Part shown: positions 41,596 to 50,572 of the stretch, piece by piece | How positions within the stretch are numbered: the first letter of the stretch is position 1 | How the letters are laid out: each line of letters opens with the position of its first letter | Assembly (NCBI GenBank): GCA_001898225.1 | Contig: MKTJ01000044.1 | Span: 268,367-332,366, forward strand | Direction: 5' to 3' | DNA from: Chloroflexi bacterium 54-19 | GTDB lineage: Bacteria > Chloroflexota > Chloroflexia > Chloroheliales > Chloroheliaceae | DNA length: 64,000 nt | The notes under the pieces: generated by a model | The model's input: the letters and a program-made list of their open reading frames with translations, nothing else | Told to the model about the DNA's origin: nothing | Database searches by the model: none | Program-made: the position numbers and the translations under genes

Positions 41596-42990
41596 CTAAA
41601 TAAGTTTCAAGGCGTGGCACTTCTTAAATTTTAAGCCACTACCGCAGGGACAGGGGTCATTTCGCCCGGCCCGCTGAAAAAGTTTCTTTAATTCGGTGTC
41701 TTCCCGCGCCAGGATGCCCATTATATTTGCAGGGGCCTGTCCGGCCCGGATTTCCCCGGCCATTATCTTCATAGGCCGGTCGATATGGGTGAAAAAGGCT
41801 TTGTAACCGGCGCATAAATAGTTCAGGCCAGCCTCACCGTCAGGCGTGGTCAAAACCCGGTCCTTGGGGCACCCCCCATTGCAGGCGAACCGCACCGGGC
41901 ACTCGCGGCAGTAGCGCGGCAAGCTTTCCCTTTTTGCCAGGCCAAATTGCCGCTGCTGTTCCGAACCGACCATTTGCAGCATGGGAAGCTGGCGCAAGTT
42001 GCCCAGCTTGTGCTTTGGTTCTACGAAGTGGTCGCAAGAATACAGGTCGCCGTTATGTTCCATTGCTAACCCGGTCCCGCAGGTTTCATCAAAAACGCAT
42101 AGGCCGGAGGGCATACCCAGCCAGGAATTCAGGGCGGTATCAAATAGCTGGACGAAAACTTTCCCAACATCCCGCCTGACCCACTCGTCAAAGACCGCTA
42201 TCATAAACTGGCCGTACTGTTCGCCGGTAATCGAGCGGTTGGTTATGGCCTCGCCCTCCTGAAAGCCTGTTTCGTTGGCGCGTTCCACAATCGGGATGAA
42301 CTGGATAAAGTCGGTCCCGACCTCGTCCCGCAGGAAGCGGTAGACTTCCAGGGGATGCCCGGCATTGGCCGCATTGAGGGTTGTCAGGATATTGAACTCG
42401 ACCTGGTGTTTTTTAAGCAAGGCGACCGCCTGCATCACTTTATCGAAAGTGCCGTGACCACCTTTGTCGCGGCGGTAGGCATCGTGCAGTTCGCGGGGTC
42501 CGTCCAGGCTAAGCCCCACCAGGAAATTATTATCGTGGAAGAAAGCGGCCCACTCGTCGTCCAGCAAAGTGCCGTTGGTCTGGAGAGCATTCTGGATTTG
42601 CATGCCGGGACGACGGTACTTCTGCTGCAACTCCAGCGCCAATTTGAAAAATTCCAGACCCATTAAAGTCGGTTCGCCGCCCTGCCAGGCAAAAGTTACC
42701 TGGTTGACCCGCTGGGCCGCAATATACTGGCGAGTATATTCTTCGAGCAGGTCGTTCGCCATCCGAAACCGGCTGCCGGAATAGAGCATTTCCTTTGAAA
42801 GGAAGTAGCAATAATCACAATCCAGGTTGCAAATAGCCCCTCGCGGTTTAGTCATAATGTGGAAAGAGCGGGGAGGCGGTATCTTCGCTGCGGTAGGAGT
42901 AGACGGGGTCGGAGCAGCCAGGGGGCCAGATTCCGGCCCCGCTACCGGGGTTAGGGGTATAACCTTCCCCGTATTGTTTGTACTAACCAT
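41596..42990 (-). CDS. anaerobic-type sulfatase-maturating radical SAM enzyme with SEC-C tail
   Basis: A 464-residue radical SAM protein. The SAM cluster is C54-x3-C58-x2-C61 (C-N-L-D-C-D-Y-C), with A-W-Q-G-G-E-P-T for SAM binding. A C-terminal SPASM region has C-R-E-C-P-V-R-F-A-C-N-G-G-C-P. It converts an active-site Cys or Ser of sulfatases to formylglycine. A SEC-C zinc motif, R-N-D-P-C-P-C-G-S-G then K-K-C-H, is added at the very end. The N-terminal ~40 residues are a Pro/Ala/Thr-rich tail. It follows the two sulfatases with a 19-bp gap, so substrate and modifier are co-expressed. Confidence 0.94.
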   Translation of the reverse strand: MVSTNNTGKVIPLTPVAGPESGPLAAPTPSTPTAAKIPPPRSFHIMTKPRGAICNLDCDYCYFLSKEMLYSGSRFRMANDLLEEYTRQYIAAQRVNQVTFAWQGGEPTLMGLEFFKLALELQQKYRRPGMQIQNALQTNGTLLDDEWAAFFHDNNFLVGLSLDGPRELHDAYRRDKGGHGTFDKVMQAVALLKKHQVEFNILTTLNAANAGHPLEVYRFLRDEVGTDFIQFIPIVERANETGFQEGEAITNRSITGEQYGQFMIAVFDEWVRRDVGKVFVQLFDTALNSWLGMPSGLCVFDETCGTGLAMEHNGDLYSCDHFVEPKHKLGNLRQLPMLQMVGSEQQRQFGLAKRESLPRYCRECPVRFACNGGCPKDRVLTTPDGEAGLNYLCAGYKAFFTHIDRPMKIMAGEIRAGQAPANIMGILAREDTELKKLFQRAGRNDPCPCGSGLKFKKCHALKLI

Positions 42991-43009
42991 GTTGGTTCGC
43001 CTTTTCCGG

Positions 43010-44545
43010 CTAGCCCTCTGAGTCAGAGCTAACCGGAGTATTATTTATTATTGCTTCTGTTTCAGTTTGGACCTGGTCAAATTGGCCGGTCAGGCCCAGC
43101 CGTTCATACTGCTCCGGGGGAGCTTCATTCCAGCGCATCAACTCGACCAGTTGTTTGACCATTTGCTTTTCAACTTCTGCGTCCTGAAGCGGGTGAAGTT
43201 GGCCGGGGTCTTTCGCCAGGTCAAAAAGGAGCGTGCCAAAAAGATGCGCCCGCAACCAGGATAAGCCCGGTATTTTCAAGGTGCGTACCCCCCTGGTGAA
43301 ATTGAAAGGCTCCGCCAGTTCCAGGTTTTGCAACTCTTTGATCCCAAAGCGCCAGCTCATGTGAGTTGGCATCAGGGTGTAATCGTATAGGGGTGTATTT
43401 TCGGCGGTGGCCGGTGCCCGCATATAGACGTGATGCCCGTTCGTTACATTGACGTGTCCACCGTGAATGCCAAAAAGAGCCGCTTCCCGTACCGGTTTAT
43501 CGCTGGTCACCGTTTCACGCAGGGGAGAACCCTGCATGGTATCTGGGATGGGTACATTGAAATACTCCAACAGGGTCGGTGCAAAGTCAATCCACTGGAC
43601 CAGGCTGGAGCGCCTTTCCCCGGCGGACCCGGAACGCGGGTCCCAGATGAAGAGCGGAATATTAGCCAGTTCATTATACCAGGGTTGAAAATTTTTGCCC
43701 CAGAAGCCGTGTTCTCCCAGGCTGTGCCCGTGGTCGGTACTCACGATTAGCATGGTATCCTGCCACAGGTCGAGTTCGTCCATTTTGTCGAGGACTTTGC
43801 CCAGGTAATGGTCGCACATGCTGAGAAGGGCAGCATACTCCTGATGGACGTGGTCCACTGCTTGTTTTTCCTCGGTGACAGGACCGTAATCGGGCCAGTC
43901 AAAATGAGGACCGCTATAATCGTGCGGATACAGCTTTTTGTAATCATCCAGCGAATAGAAAGGCTCGTGGGGGTCAAAAGTTTCCAGTTGCAAGAACCAC
44001 TTATCTTCCCCGGCGTTGGTATCAATAAATTCCAACCCTCGCTCGAAGGTAAGAGCCATCGGCATCTGGGGTTCTTCCTGAAGATAGCCCCGGTTGACCC
44101 AGTCCTGCCGCCAGAGTTTGTTGCGATTTTTGCGGATGCTCTCCGGAATGGTAGGGTCGGCCACGTGGCCTTTCCAGGGGTCGCCTTCCTGCCCGCGAAT
44201 AATTTCCCAGGAATTGTAGCGGGTGTGGTAAGTCGCGCCGCCATCTTCCCAGTAATGCCCGTGGTCGCTAACGAGATGAGTGTAAACCCCGTTTTTGCCC
44301 AAAATTTCCGGCATCGATTCGTCAAAGGGTTCGATTGGACCCCAACTCCGGTGCAAAAAGTTATAGCGCCCAGTGTGGAGTTCCCGGCGGGCTGGCATAC
44401 AGGGCATGCTTCCGACATAGCAGTTATCAAAGGTAGCGGTGCGCTCGGCAAGGCGGCTAAAGTTGGGAGCCTGGGCTAAATCGGAGCCGTAAGGCGGCAG
44501 GAAATGCCGGTTGAGGCTATCAAAGAGGACAAAAATAGCTTTCAT
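43010..44545 (-). CDS. S1-family sulfatase, cytoplasmic
   Basis: A 511-residue arylsulfatase-superfamily hydrolase starting M-K-A-I-F-V-L-F-D-S (ATG 44545; an upstream GTG at 44587 would overlap the previous gene). D9 is the first metal ligand. The formylglycine motif is C49-M-P-A-R53, the Cys type. Further metal and active-site residues are in S-T-D-H-G-H-S-L-G-E-H. There is no signal peptide, so it desulfates imported substrate. It lies 19 bp after the other sulfatase and 19 bp before the maturase. The two sulfatases differ strongly, suggesting different sulfate positions. Confidence 0.93.
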   Translation of the reverse strand: MKAIFVLFDSLNRHFLPPYGSDLAQAPNFSRLAERTATFDNCYVGSMPCMPARRELHTGRYNFLHRSWGPIEPFDESMPEILGKNGVYTHLVSDHGHYWEDGGATYHTRYNSWEIIRGQEGDPWKGHVADPTIPESIRKNRNKLWRQDWVNRGYLQEEPQMPMALTFERGLEFIDTNAGEDKWFLQLETFDPHEPFYSLDDYKKLYPHDYSGPHFDWPDYGPVTEEKQAVDHVHQEYAALLSMCDHYLGKVLDKMDELDLWQDTMLIVSTDHGHSLGEHGFWGKNFQPWYNELANIPLFIWDPRSGSAGERRSSLVQWIDFAPTLLEYFNVPIPDTMQGSPLRETVTSDKPVREAALFGIHGGHVNVTNGHHVYMRAPATAENTPLYDYTLMPTHMSWRFGIKELQNLELAEPFNFTRGVRTLKIPGLSWLRAHLFGTLLFDLAKDPGQLHPLQDAEVEKQMVKQLVELMRWNEAPPEQYERLGLTGQFDQVQTETEAIINNTPVSSDSEG

Positions 44546-44564
44546 TCTGGTTACAGTCCGTTTT

Positions 44565-46220
44565 CTAGGCCGAAAAAGCCGCTTCACTAGAAATCACCAC
44601 GTCCGCACTTTCCCGGAAACCAATCCGGTGCGCCCGGACCCAGACGGTCTGACCTTCCGGTACCGGAACAGGTCCGGTATAGAGTTGCCAGTGCCGTCCC
44701 TCGCTGTTCGGTCCTCCCACGGCCCTGATAAATTGATTAGCCGCAGGCGGATTATCAGGAGGCGGGTCGGTGGTCCAACCAATCGAGGCCCCTTCAGTCT
44801 GGCAGGAGGCCACCAGCATCCCGGCCTGGATTGAAATATCCGGGGTGGCGGTTGGCTGCATCTCCCCGCCGGGCCGCCAGCTTTCGACCAGTTCCTCTTC
44901 CGGCAGCATCCCCAGGTCGCCGTACTCTTTTTGCCAGTCCTCGATAGCCTGGCGTAACCGGGCGACTTCGGCAGCGTAACGCGGGTCGTCCGCCAGGTTG
45001 TGGGTTTCGTGGGGGTCGGCCAGTAAGTCGTATAATTCATCTTCCGGTTTATGAGCAGCCAGGAAAGGCCGTTGGGTCTCATTCAAAAGGTGGTGGTTCT
45101 CACCCATACCCAGAAGCTGGCTTTCGCGGAACCGGAGGGTCCGCAACTCCTGCCAGGTCGCCATGTGTTCGCCGTAATCATTGTACTGGAAGTAGGGGCG
45201 GTCAGGGTGGAAATTGCGCAGGTAATGGAAGCGCCCATCCCTGACCGAGCGAGTAGTGTCTTCCTGTTCGTCCATCCGGTCGCGTCCACCAAAGATAAGA
45301 GGCCGGGCTGGAGCGAACCGGCCTTGTTCATCAAAGAGGGGTCTGGCATGCATGTAACCGGGAACGGAAACACCGGCCGCGTTTAACAGCGTAGCGGCCA
45401 GGTCCATCAGGTAAACCGGGTCTTGATAGGCTGTGCCGGGTTGAATTTTGCCCGGCCAGCGCACTATCAAAGGCACCCGCAGCCCGGCCTCGTAAGGCCA
45501 GCGTTTGGCGCGCGGGAAGCCTCGTCCGTGGTCACTCCAGAAGACCACCAGGGTATTATCGGCCAGTCCGTCTTCCTCCAGTTGTTTCAAGAAGTCGCCC
45601 ACCCAGTAATCCATCGCGGTTATATTGTCGCTGTACTGGGCAAAAGCCTTGCGAAAGACCGGCGAATCGGGGTAGTAGGGTGGAATTGGCGCGGCGGTAG
45701 GGTCATGGCGTTCTTCCGGGGTTAGCCGGGCAGTGTTCTTCTGGTATTCTTCCTCTCCGACATAGACCTGGGATTCGTGCGTGACCATACCGTGAAAAGC
45801 CGCGAAAAAAGGCTGGTCCGGGTTGGGACGGTTGCGCCAGTGGGCGGTAAAGCTGCAATCATCGAAGGCCGTTACCGGCACTTTGAACTGGAAATCGGTA
45901 AAGAAGTTGTTTGTGCAGTAATACCCGGCCTCCCTCAAATACTCGGTAAAGACATGGACTTCGGGCGGCGGGACCGCGTGCGTCCGCATGTGCATCGTGC
46001 CGATGGCGGTCGGAAACATGCCGGTCATAATCGCCGAGCGGGAAGGGGCGCAAACCGGGGTCGTCGCGTAAGCCTGGTCAAACCGGGCTCCTTCGGCGGC
46101 CAGTTTATCCAGATTAGGCGTATGAGCGTATTCCGCGCCAGGCCAGACCCCGGCGTAGCAGCTCAGGTCCGGGTTTATATCGTGGGTGGAAATAAACAGA
46201 ATGTTCGGTTGGCCAGTCAT
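44565..46220 (-). CDS. S1-family sulfatase, N-sulfoglucosamine sulfohydrolase-like
   Basis: A 551-residue sulfatase beginning N-I-L-F-I-S-T-H-D-I-N-P-D (metal ligand D14). The formylglycine motif is C57-A-P-S-R61, the classical C-x-P-S-R. W-S-D-H-G-R-G-F-P-R carries later metal ligands. The last ~85 residues form an added beta-domain resembling the chitobiase/hexosaminidase C-terminal type, seen in heparan N-sulfatase-like enzymes. There is no signal peptide. Its ATG overlaps the stop of the ABC ATPase by 4 bp, so uptake and desulfation are translationally coupled. Heparan-type activity is a guess from architecture. Confidence 0.92.
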   Translation of the reverse strand: MTGQPNILFISTHDINPDLSCYAGVWPGAEYAHTPNLDKLAAEGARFDQAYATTPVCAPSRSAIMTGMFPTAIGTMHMRTHAVPPPEVHVFTEYLREAGYYCTNNFFTDFQFKVPVTAFDDCSFTAHWRNRPNPDQPFFAAFHGMVTHESQVYVGEEEYQKNTARLTPEERHDPTAAPIPPYYPDSPVFRKAFAQYSDNITAMDYWVGDFLKQLEEDGLADNTLVVFWSDHGRGFPRAKRWPYEAGLRVPLIVRWPGKIQPGTAYQDPVYLMDLAATLLNAAGVSVPGYMHARPLFDEQGRFAPARPLIFGGRDRMDEQEDTTRSVRDGRFHYLRNFHPDRPYFQYNDYGEHMATWQELRTLRFRESQLLGMGENHHLLNETQRPFLAAHKPEDELYDLLADPHETHNLADDPRYAAEVARLRQAIEDWQKEYGDLGMLPEEELVESWRPGGEMQPTATPDISIQAGMLVASCQTEGASIGWTTDPPPDNPPAANQFIRAVGGPNSEGRHWQLYTGPVPVPEGQTVWVRAHRIGFRESADVVISSEAAFSA

Positions 46221-47335
46221 GGCTGGGTTCCTTTCGTTTCGCTCGAATCAGCCGCCCCCGCGCTTCTGGTAATTTCCAGTTTGCCGGAAGTGGTAGCGGT
46301 TTTTACGGATAAGGTCTCGCCCGGCCCGTACAGGTGACACTTTACCCAGTGGTCGGGGGCTATTTGCTCTACCCCCGGCATCACCTTTCGGCAAACGTCC
46401 ATTACCTTTGGGCAACGCGGGGCAAACGGGCAACCGGGCGGCGGGTCAATCAGGGACGGGATTTCGGCCCGAGCCTGGATTTCGTGGGCCATCAGACCCT
46501 CTTCCGGGTTGGGAATGGCCGATAAAAGCAGTTTGGTGTAGGGGTGGGCCGGTTGGTCCATTAATTCGGTGCTTTCCGCCCCCTCGACCATGTGCCCTGC
46601 ATACATCACAATCGTACGGTCGCCGATATAACGGGCGCTCGCCAGGTCGTGCGTAATATATAGAAAACCGATGCGGTGTTCCTCTTTGAGGCGCTCCATC
46701 AGGTTTAAAACACCCATACGGATGGAGACATCAAGCATCGAAATAGGCTCGTCCGCCAGGATAATTTCGGGCTCAACGGCCAGGGCGCGGGCAATCGCGA
46801 CGCGCTGGCGCTGTCCGCCCGACATCTGGTAAGGATATTTGCGGGCGGAATCGCCGGGTGGGGTCAGACCGACCGTGTTCAGTAATTCGTAAACCCGCTC
46901 GTTGATAGCGCGGCCCCGGGCAATCTTGTGCAGCTTTAACGGCAATTCCAGGTGATTGTGAATCGTCTGAATCGGGTTGAGCGAGCTAAAAGGGTCTTGA
47001 AAAATCATCTGGACCGACTTGCGGTACTTGAGAGAAGGCCGACCGCGTTCGGTTTTCAGGACGTTCTGGCCGTGTAAAAGGATTTCGCCGCCGGTGGGCG
47101 GCATCAACCGGGCAATCAGGCGGGCCGTAGTACTTTTGCCGCTGCCGGATTCCCCTACCAGCGCCACCACCTGTCCCCGGCTGATGGTAAAGGAAGCCTC
47201 GTTCAGGGCGTGAACGTGTTTAGACTGGAAGACCCCACCAACCGGAAAGCGCTTGGTTAGCTGGCGTACTTCCAGGATTACTTCTCCCGGTGGGGTGCCT
47301 TTGCGGGCCGGGGTTGTATTGGTTTCAATCGTCAT
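46217..47335 (-). CDS. ABC transporter ATP-binding protein, DppF/OppF type
   Basis: A 372-residue ATPase with Walker A G-E-S-G-S-G-K-S, signature S-G-G-Q-R-Q-R, Walker B I-L-A-D-E-P, and the oligopeptide-transporter C-terminal extension (H-P-Y-T-K-L-L-L-S-A-I-P and a Cys-rich C-x-n-C-P iron-sulfur-like stretch). It pairs with the other ATPase 6 bp upstream. This class imports di- and oligopeptides or, in many Chloroflexota and Thermotogota, oligosaccharides. The sulfatases downstream suggest a sulfated saccharide. Confidence 0.94.
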   Translation of the reverse strand: MTIETNTTPARKGTPPGEVILEVRQLTKRFPVGGVFQSKHVHALNEASFTISRGQVVALVGESGSGKSTTARLIARLMPPTGGEILLHGQNVLKTERGRPSLKYRKSVQMIFQDPFSSLNPIQTIHNHLELPLKLHKIARGRAINERVYELLNTVGLTPPGDSARKYPYQMSGGQRQRVAIARALAVEPEIILADEPISMLDVSIRMGVLNLMERLKEEHRIGFLYITHDLASARYIGDRTIVMYAGHMVEGAESTELMDQPAHPYTKLLLSAIPNPEEGLMAHEIQARAEIPSLIDPPPGCPFAPRCPKVMDVCRKVMPGVEQIAPDHWVKCHLYGPGETLSVKTATTSGKLEITRSAGAADSSETKGTQP

Positions 47336-47341
47336 AACTCT

Positions 47342-48412
47342 CTACTCTTTCTGCCCGGCGCCTGTAATCTGGGCCTGGCCCTGGCTGTCTCCGGGTAAGG
47401 GCATGCCGGGATGGTGGGCCAGCCAGTGCTGGGGGGTAACTTCCACCAGGCGCGGCGGCACTTTCTTTTCGACAGGCTGGCAAAGTGAGCAGCGCGGGTG
47501 AAACCGGCACCCACTGGGCGGCGCAGCCATATCCGGCGGCGAACCGGGAATACCGGCCAGTTTTTGTTTCGCCCCGTGTAAGGGCGGGAAACTGCTGAGC
47601 AGCCCTTTCGTATAGGGGTGCAGGGGATTGGTAAAAATCTCCTTGCTATTTGCCATTTCCACAATCTGCCCGGCGTACATAATCCCGATCCGGTCCGAGA
47701 ATTCCACCATCAGCGAAAGGTCGTGCGTGATGAAAAGGACCGAAAAGTTCATTTCCTGTTTGAGCCGCCCGATTTGCTGTAAAATGTCGCGCTGGACCAC
47801 CACATCCAGGGCGGTGGTCGGCTCATCCATAATCAGGAGGGGCGCTTTCAGGGCCAGGGCAATTGCAATTACGGCCCGCTGGCGCATCCCGCCGGAAAGT
47901 TCGTGAGGGTAGGATTTTAGGCGCTGAGGTTCAATATTGACCACTTCCAGCAAATGTCCTGCCCGCTCCCAGGCCTGTTTGCGGCTGAGCTTTTCGTGCT
48001 TCATTAAAACGTCGGCAATCTGGGTGCCCAGTTTCAGGACCGGGTTAAGGCTGTTCATGGCGCTTTGAAAAACCATCGCGACATCGCGCCAGCGCATTGC
48101 TTCCAGGTCATCATCGCCCATTTTGAGGACATTTTTCCCTTTGAGCCAGACCTGCCCGCCGGTAATAACCGCCGGAGGTCGCAACAGGCGCATCAATGCC
48201 TGGGCAATTGTAGATTTACCGCTGCCAGATTCCCCGGCCAGACCAAAGACTTCGCCGGGAGCAATCGAGAAGGAGACGCCATCCACGGCCTGGACCGGCC
48301 CGCGTGGGCTCCGGTATTCGACGTAGAGGTCGTTTACCTCCAGTAGCTGATTAGTGGGCGCGTTCGATGACCGGAGTGGCCCGGACACGGCTCCGCTTTT
48401 CATTTGCGACAT
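47342..48412 (-). CDS. ABC transporter ATP-binding protein, DppD/OppD type
   Basis: A 356-residue ATPase with Walker A G-E-S-G-S-G-K-S, signature L-S-G-G-M-R-Q-R, Walker B L-L-I-M-D-E-P-T, and the C-terminal oligopeptide-type domain (H-P-Y-T-K-G-L-L-S-S-F-P). The annotated ATG lies 62 bp inside the end of the preceding permease gene, an unusually long overlap; a GTG about eight codons later would shorten it. Residues before about 20 are not conserved in the family, so either start is possible. Confidence 0.93.
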   Translation of the reverse strand: MSQMKSGAVSGPLRSSNAPTNQLLEVNDLYVEYRSPRGPVQAVDGVSFSIAPGEVFGLAGESGSGKSTIAQALMRLLRPPAVITGGQVWLKGKNVLKMGDDDLEAMRWRDVAMVFQSAMNSLNPVLKLGTQIADVLMKHEKLSRKQAWERAGHLLEVVNIEPQRLKSYPHELSGGMRQRAVIAIALALKAPLLIMDEPTTALDVVVQRDILQQIGRLKQEMNFSVLFITHDLSLMVEFSDRIGIMYAGQIVEMANSKEIFTNPLHPYTKGLLSSFPPLHGAKQKLAGIPGSPPDMAAPPSGCRFHPRCSLCQPVEKKVPPRLVEVTPQHWLAHHPGMPLPGDSQGQAQITGAGQKE

Positions 48413-49451
48413 GGCTTAATTCTCTTTCTGCCCGCAGGCGAGGATTGGTTACCTCATCCATACCATAATTTATCAACGAAAGACCAAAGGCGACCAGGGC
48501 CACGCACAAGCCCGAAGGGACAAAGGTCCACCAGGCCCCAACCAGCAAATCGTTATTGTTCTGCGCCCAGTAAAGATTGGTGCCCCAGGTAACATCGCTG
48601 ATGTTACTAAGACCCAGGAAGGCCAGGGCTGTTGAAGCCGCAATGGCATAGATAACGGCGTTGACTGCCGAACCCATAATGAGGCTGCTCATGTTGGGCA
48701 ATATCTGTTTGAAAATAATGCCAAAATGGCTTTGCCCACTGACCGCCGCCGCTGCTACAAAATCTTTCTCCCGCAAGGTCAGGGTCTGGGCGCGTTTCAC
48801 CCTGGCCCCAAAAGCCCACCCGGTGAAGGCCAGCGCCAGGATAACCGTAAAGGTGCTGGGTTTTAAATAAGCCGACAGTACGATTAAAAGGGGCAGTCCG
48901 GGGATAACCAGGAACAGGTTCATCAGCAGGGTAAGCACGTCATCAATCCGGCCCCGGAAATAACCGGCTGTCATACCGATAACCACCGAAATGAGGGTGG
49001 TCAGGACTGCCGTCCCAAAGCCGATTTCAAGCGAAATCCGCGCGCCCCAGACCGTCTGGCGAAAGACATCTTTACCCTGGCCTTCGGTCCCGAACAGGTG
49101 TTGGGCGGAAGGGGGTTGGTGGGGAATGTCTACAAATTCCTGGGGGTCACCCGGCGCGATGAAAGGCGCGAAGATTGCCACCAGGATAAAAAAAGTAACA
49201 ATCCCGATCCCAATTTGAGCGCGCCGGTTGGTCAGCAGGTTGCGCAACCAGGTCCACCGCTGGGGCCGGGGGGCGGGTTCGACCGGTTCCGGCACCAGTT
49301 GGCCGGTCAGGGTCGGTGCCAAGCCTTCCACAGGTTGGTCGGCGTGCTTCTCGGGAATTTCGGATATAGGTGCGGTAAAGCCGGGCTGGGCCGCCCCCGT
49401 TTCAGCGGGGTCCGAGTATTCCTGGATATCTTTTCCATTTTCGTTTTCCAT
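48351..49451 (-). CDS. ABC transporter permease, DppC/OppC type
   Basis: A 366-residue permease with a long polar N-terminal tail (about 1-65, Pro/Glu-rich), six membrane segments, the OppC-like N-terminal domain motif (I-A-P-F-I-A-P-G-D-P) and an EAA-like loop (F-V-A-A-A-A-V-S-G-Q). AAGGAG precedes the ATG. It pairs with the DppB-type permease ending 20 bp upstream. Its C-terminus overlaps the next gene. Confidence 0.93.
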   Translation of the reverse strand: MENENGKDIQEYSDPAETGAAQPGFTAPISEIPEKHADQPVEGLAPTLTGQLVPEPVEPAPRPQRWTWLRNLLTNRRAQIGIGIVTFFILVAIFAPFIAPGDPQEFVDIPHQPPSAQHLFGTEGQGKDVFRQTVWGARISLEIGFGTAVLTTLISVVIGMTAGYFRGRIDDVLTLLMNLFLVIPGLPLLIVLSAYLKPSTFTVILALAFTGWAFGARVKRAQTLTLREKDFVAAAAVSGQSHFGIIFKQILPNMSSLIMGSAVNAVIYAIAASTALAFLGLSNISDVTWGTNLYWAQNNNDLLVGAWWTFVPSGLCVALVAFGLSLINYGMDEVTNPRLRAERELSHVANEKRSRVRATPVIERAH

Positions 49452-49471
49452 TTTCCGTTACTCCTTACGCC

Positions 49472-50452
49472 CTATTCCGCTCTTACCCGCGGGTCAAGGC
49501 GGGTGTAAAAAATATCTACAATGAAATTGGCGATCAGCACCGCCAGGGTAATCATCAGGAATAAGCCCTGCATCAAAGGGTAGTCCAGGCTGGAAACCGC
49601 CCGGATGAGCAAAAAGCCCAGGCCCGGATAGGAAAAGATTTGTTCAATCAGAATCTGGCCGCTCAGGACAAAGCCCAGGGCAATCCCGAACGAGGTTATA
49701 CCGGGCAGCATGGCGTTGCGGGCGGCATACATAAACATGATTCTTCGCTGGGAAAGCCCTTTGGCTTCGGCCATCGTAATATAATCTTCGGCCAGCACGC
49801 CCACCATAACATTCCGCATGCCCAGGGCCCAACTTCCCATTGAAACAAGTATCAACACCAGGGCGGGCAGGGCCAGGTGGGCGATAATGCTTCCCACGAA
49901 TTCCAGGCTGTAACCGGGAATCAGGTTATCGCTATAAGCGTGGCCGGAAGGGAACCAGTTAAGCTGGGTCCCCAGGAAGTAGAAAGCTACCAGGGCCAGG
50001 AAGAAAGGCGGGAAGGCCCCGATGAAAATCAGGAGCGGAGGCACAAAAGTATCGACAACCCCACCCCGCCGCCAGGAACCAAAGATGCCTATCAGGTTTC
50101 CAAAAATAAAACTCAGGATAACCGAGGTTGTCCCCAGGAGGAGAGTCCAGATTAGCCCGGTCCCGATAACGGTGGAGACCGGGGCCGGAAAGAAGGAGAA
50201 GGACGTGCCAAAATCGAAACGCAGCACGTGAGTAAGATAGGTCAGGTATTGCTCCGGCAGCGGGGCGTCACTCAACCCCAGGGCTTCTTTCAGGGCTTTT
50301 ACCTGCTCGGGGTCCAGGGTTGCCCCGCCCGCGCCGCCCAGAATGGTCCCTGCCGGGTCGCCGGGAAGCAACCGCGGTAGAAAGAAATTTATTGTGATGG
50401 AAGCCCAGAGGGCCAGGATATAAAACCCCAGGCGCCTTAAAAGATACTTCAT
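49472..50452 (-). CDS. ABC transporter permease, DppB/OppB type
   Basis: A 326-residue permease starting with the typical M-K-Y-L-L-R-R-L-G-F-Y-I and L-P-G-D-P-A, with six membrane segments and the EAA loop E-D-Y-I-T-M-A-E-A-K-G. A C-terminal L-D-P-R-V-R-A-E ends the protein as usual in this family. It is 120 bp after the binding-protein gene. Confidence 0.94.
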   Translation of the reverse strand: MKYLLRRLGFYILALWASITINFFLPRLLPGDPAGTILGGAGGATLDPEQVKALKEALGLSDAPLPEQYLTYLTHVLRFDFGTSFSFFPAPVSTVIGTGLIWTLLLGTTSVILSFIFGNLIGIFGSWRRGGVVDTFVPPLLIFIGAFPPFFLALVAFYFLGTQLNWFPSGHAYSDNLIPGYSLEFVGSIIAHLALPALVLILVSMGSWALGMRNVMVGVLAEDYITMAEAKGLSQRRIMFMYAARNAMLPGITSFGIALGFVLSGQILIEQIFSYPGLGFLLIRAVSSLDYPLMQGLFLMITLAVLIANFIVDIFYTRLDPRVRAE

Positions 50453-50572
50453 TGTTCATCCCCATTTAAACAATACACCTGAAAAAGTCAGGCCTGGCTT
50501 TTTTGATGGAGCGGGAAAAGCGGGGCCACTTCCTTCGGCCCTTTAAGCCGGTAAGAATGGCCCCGCCCGGAA

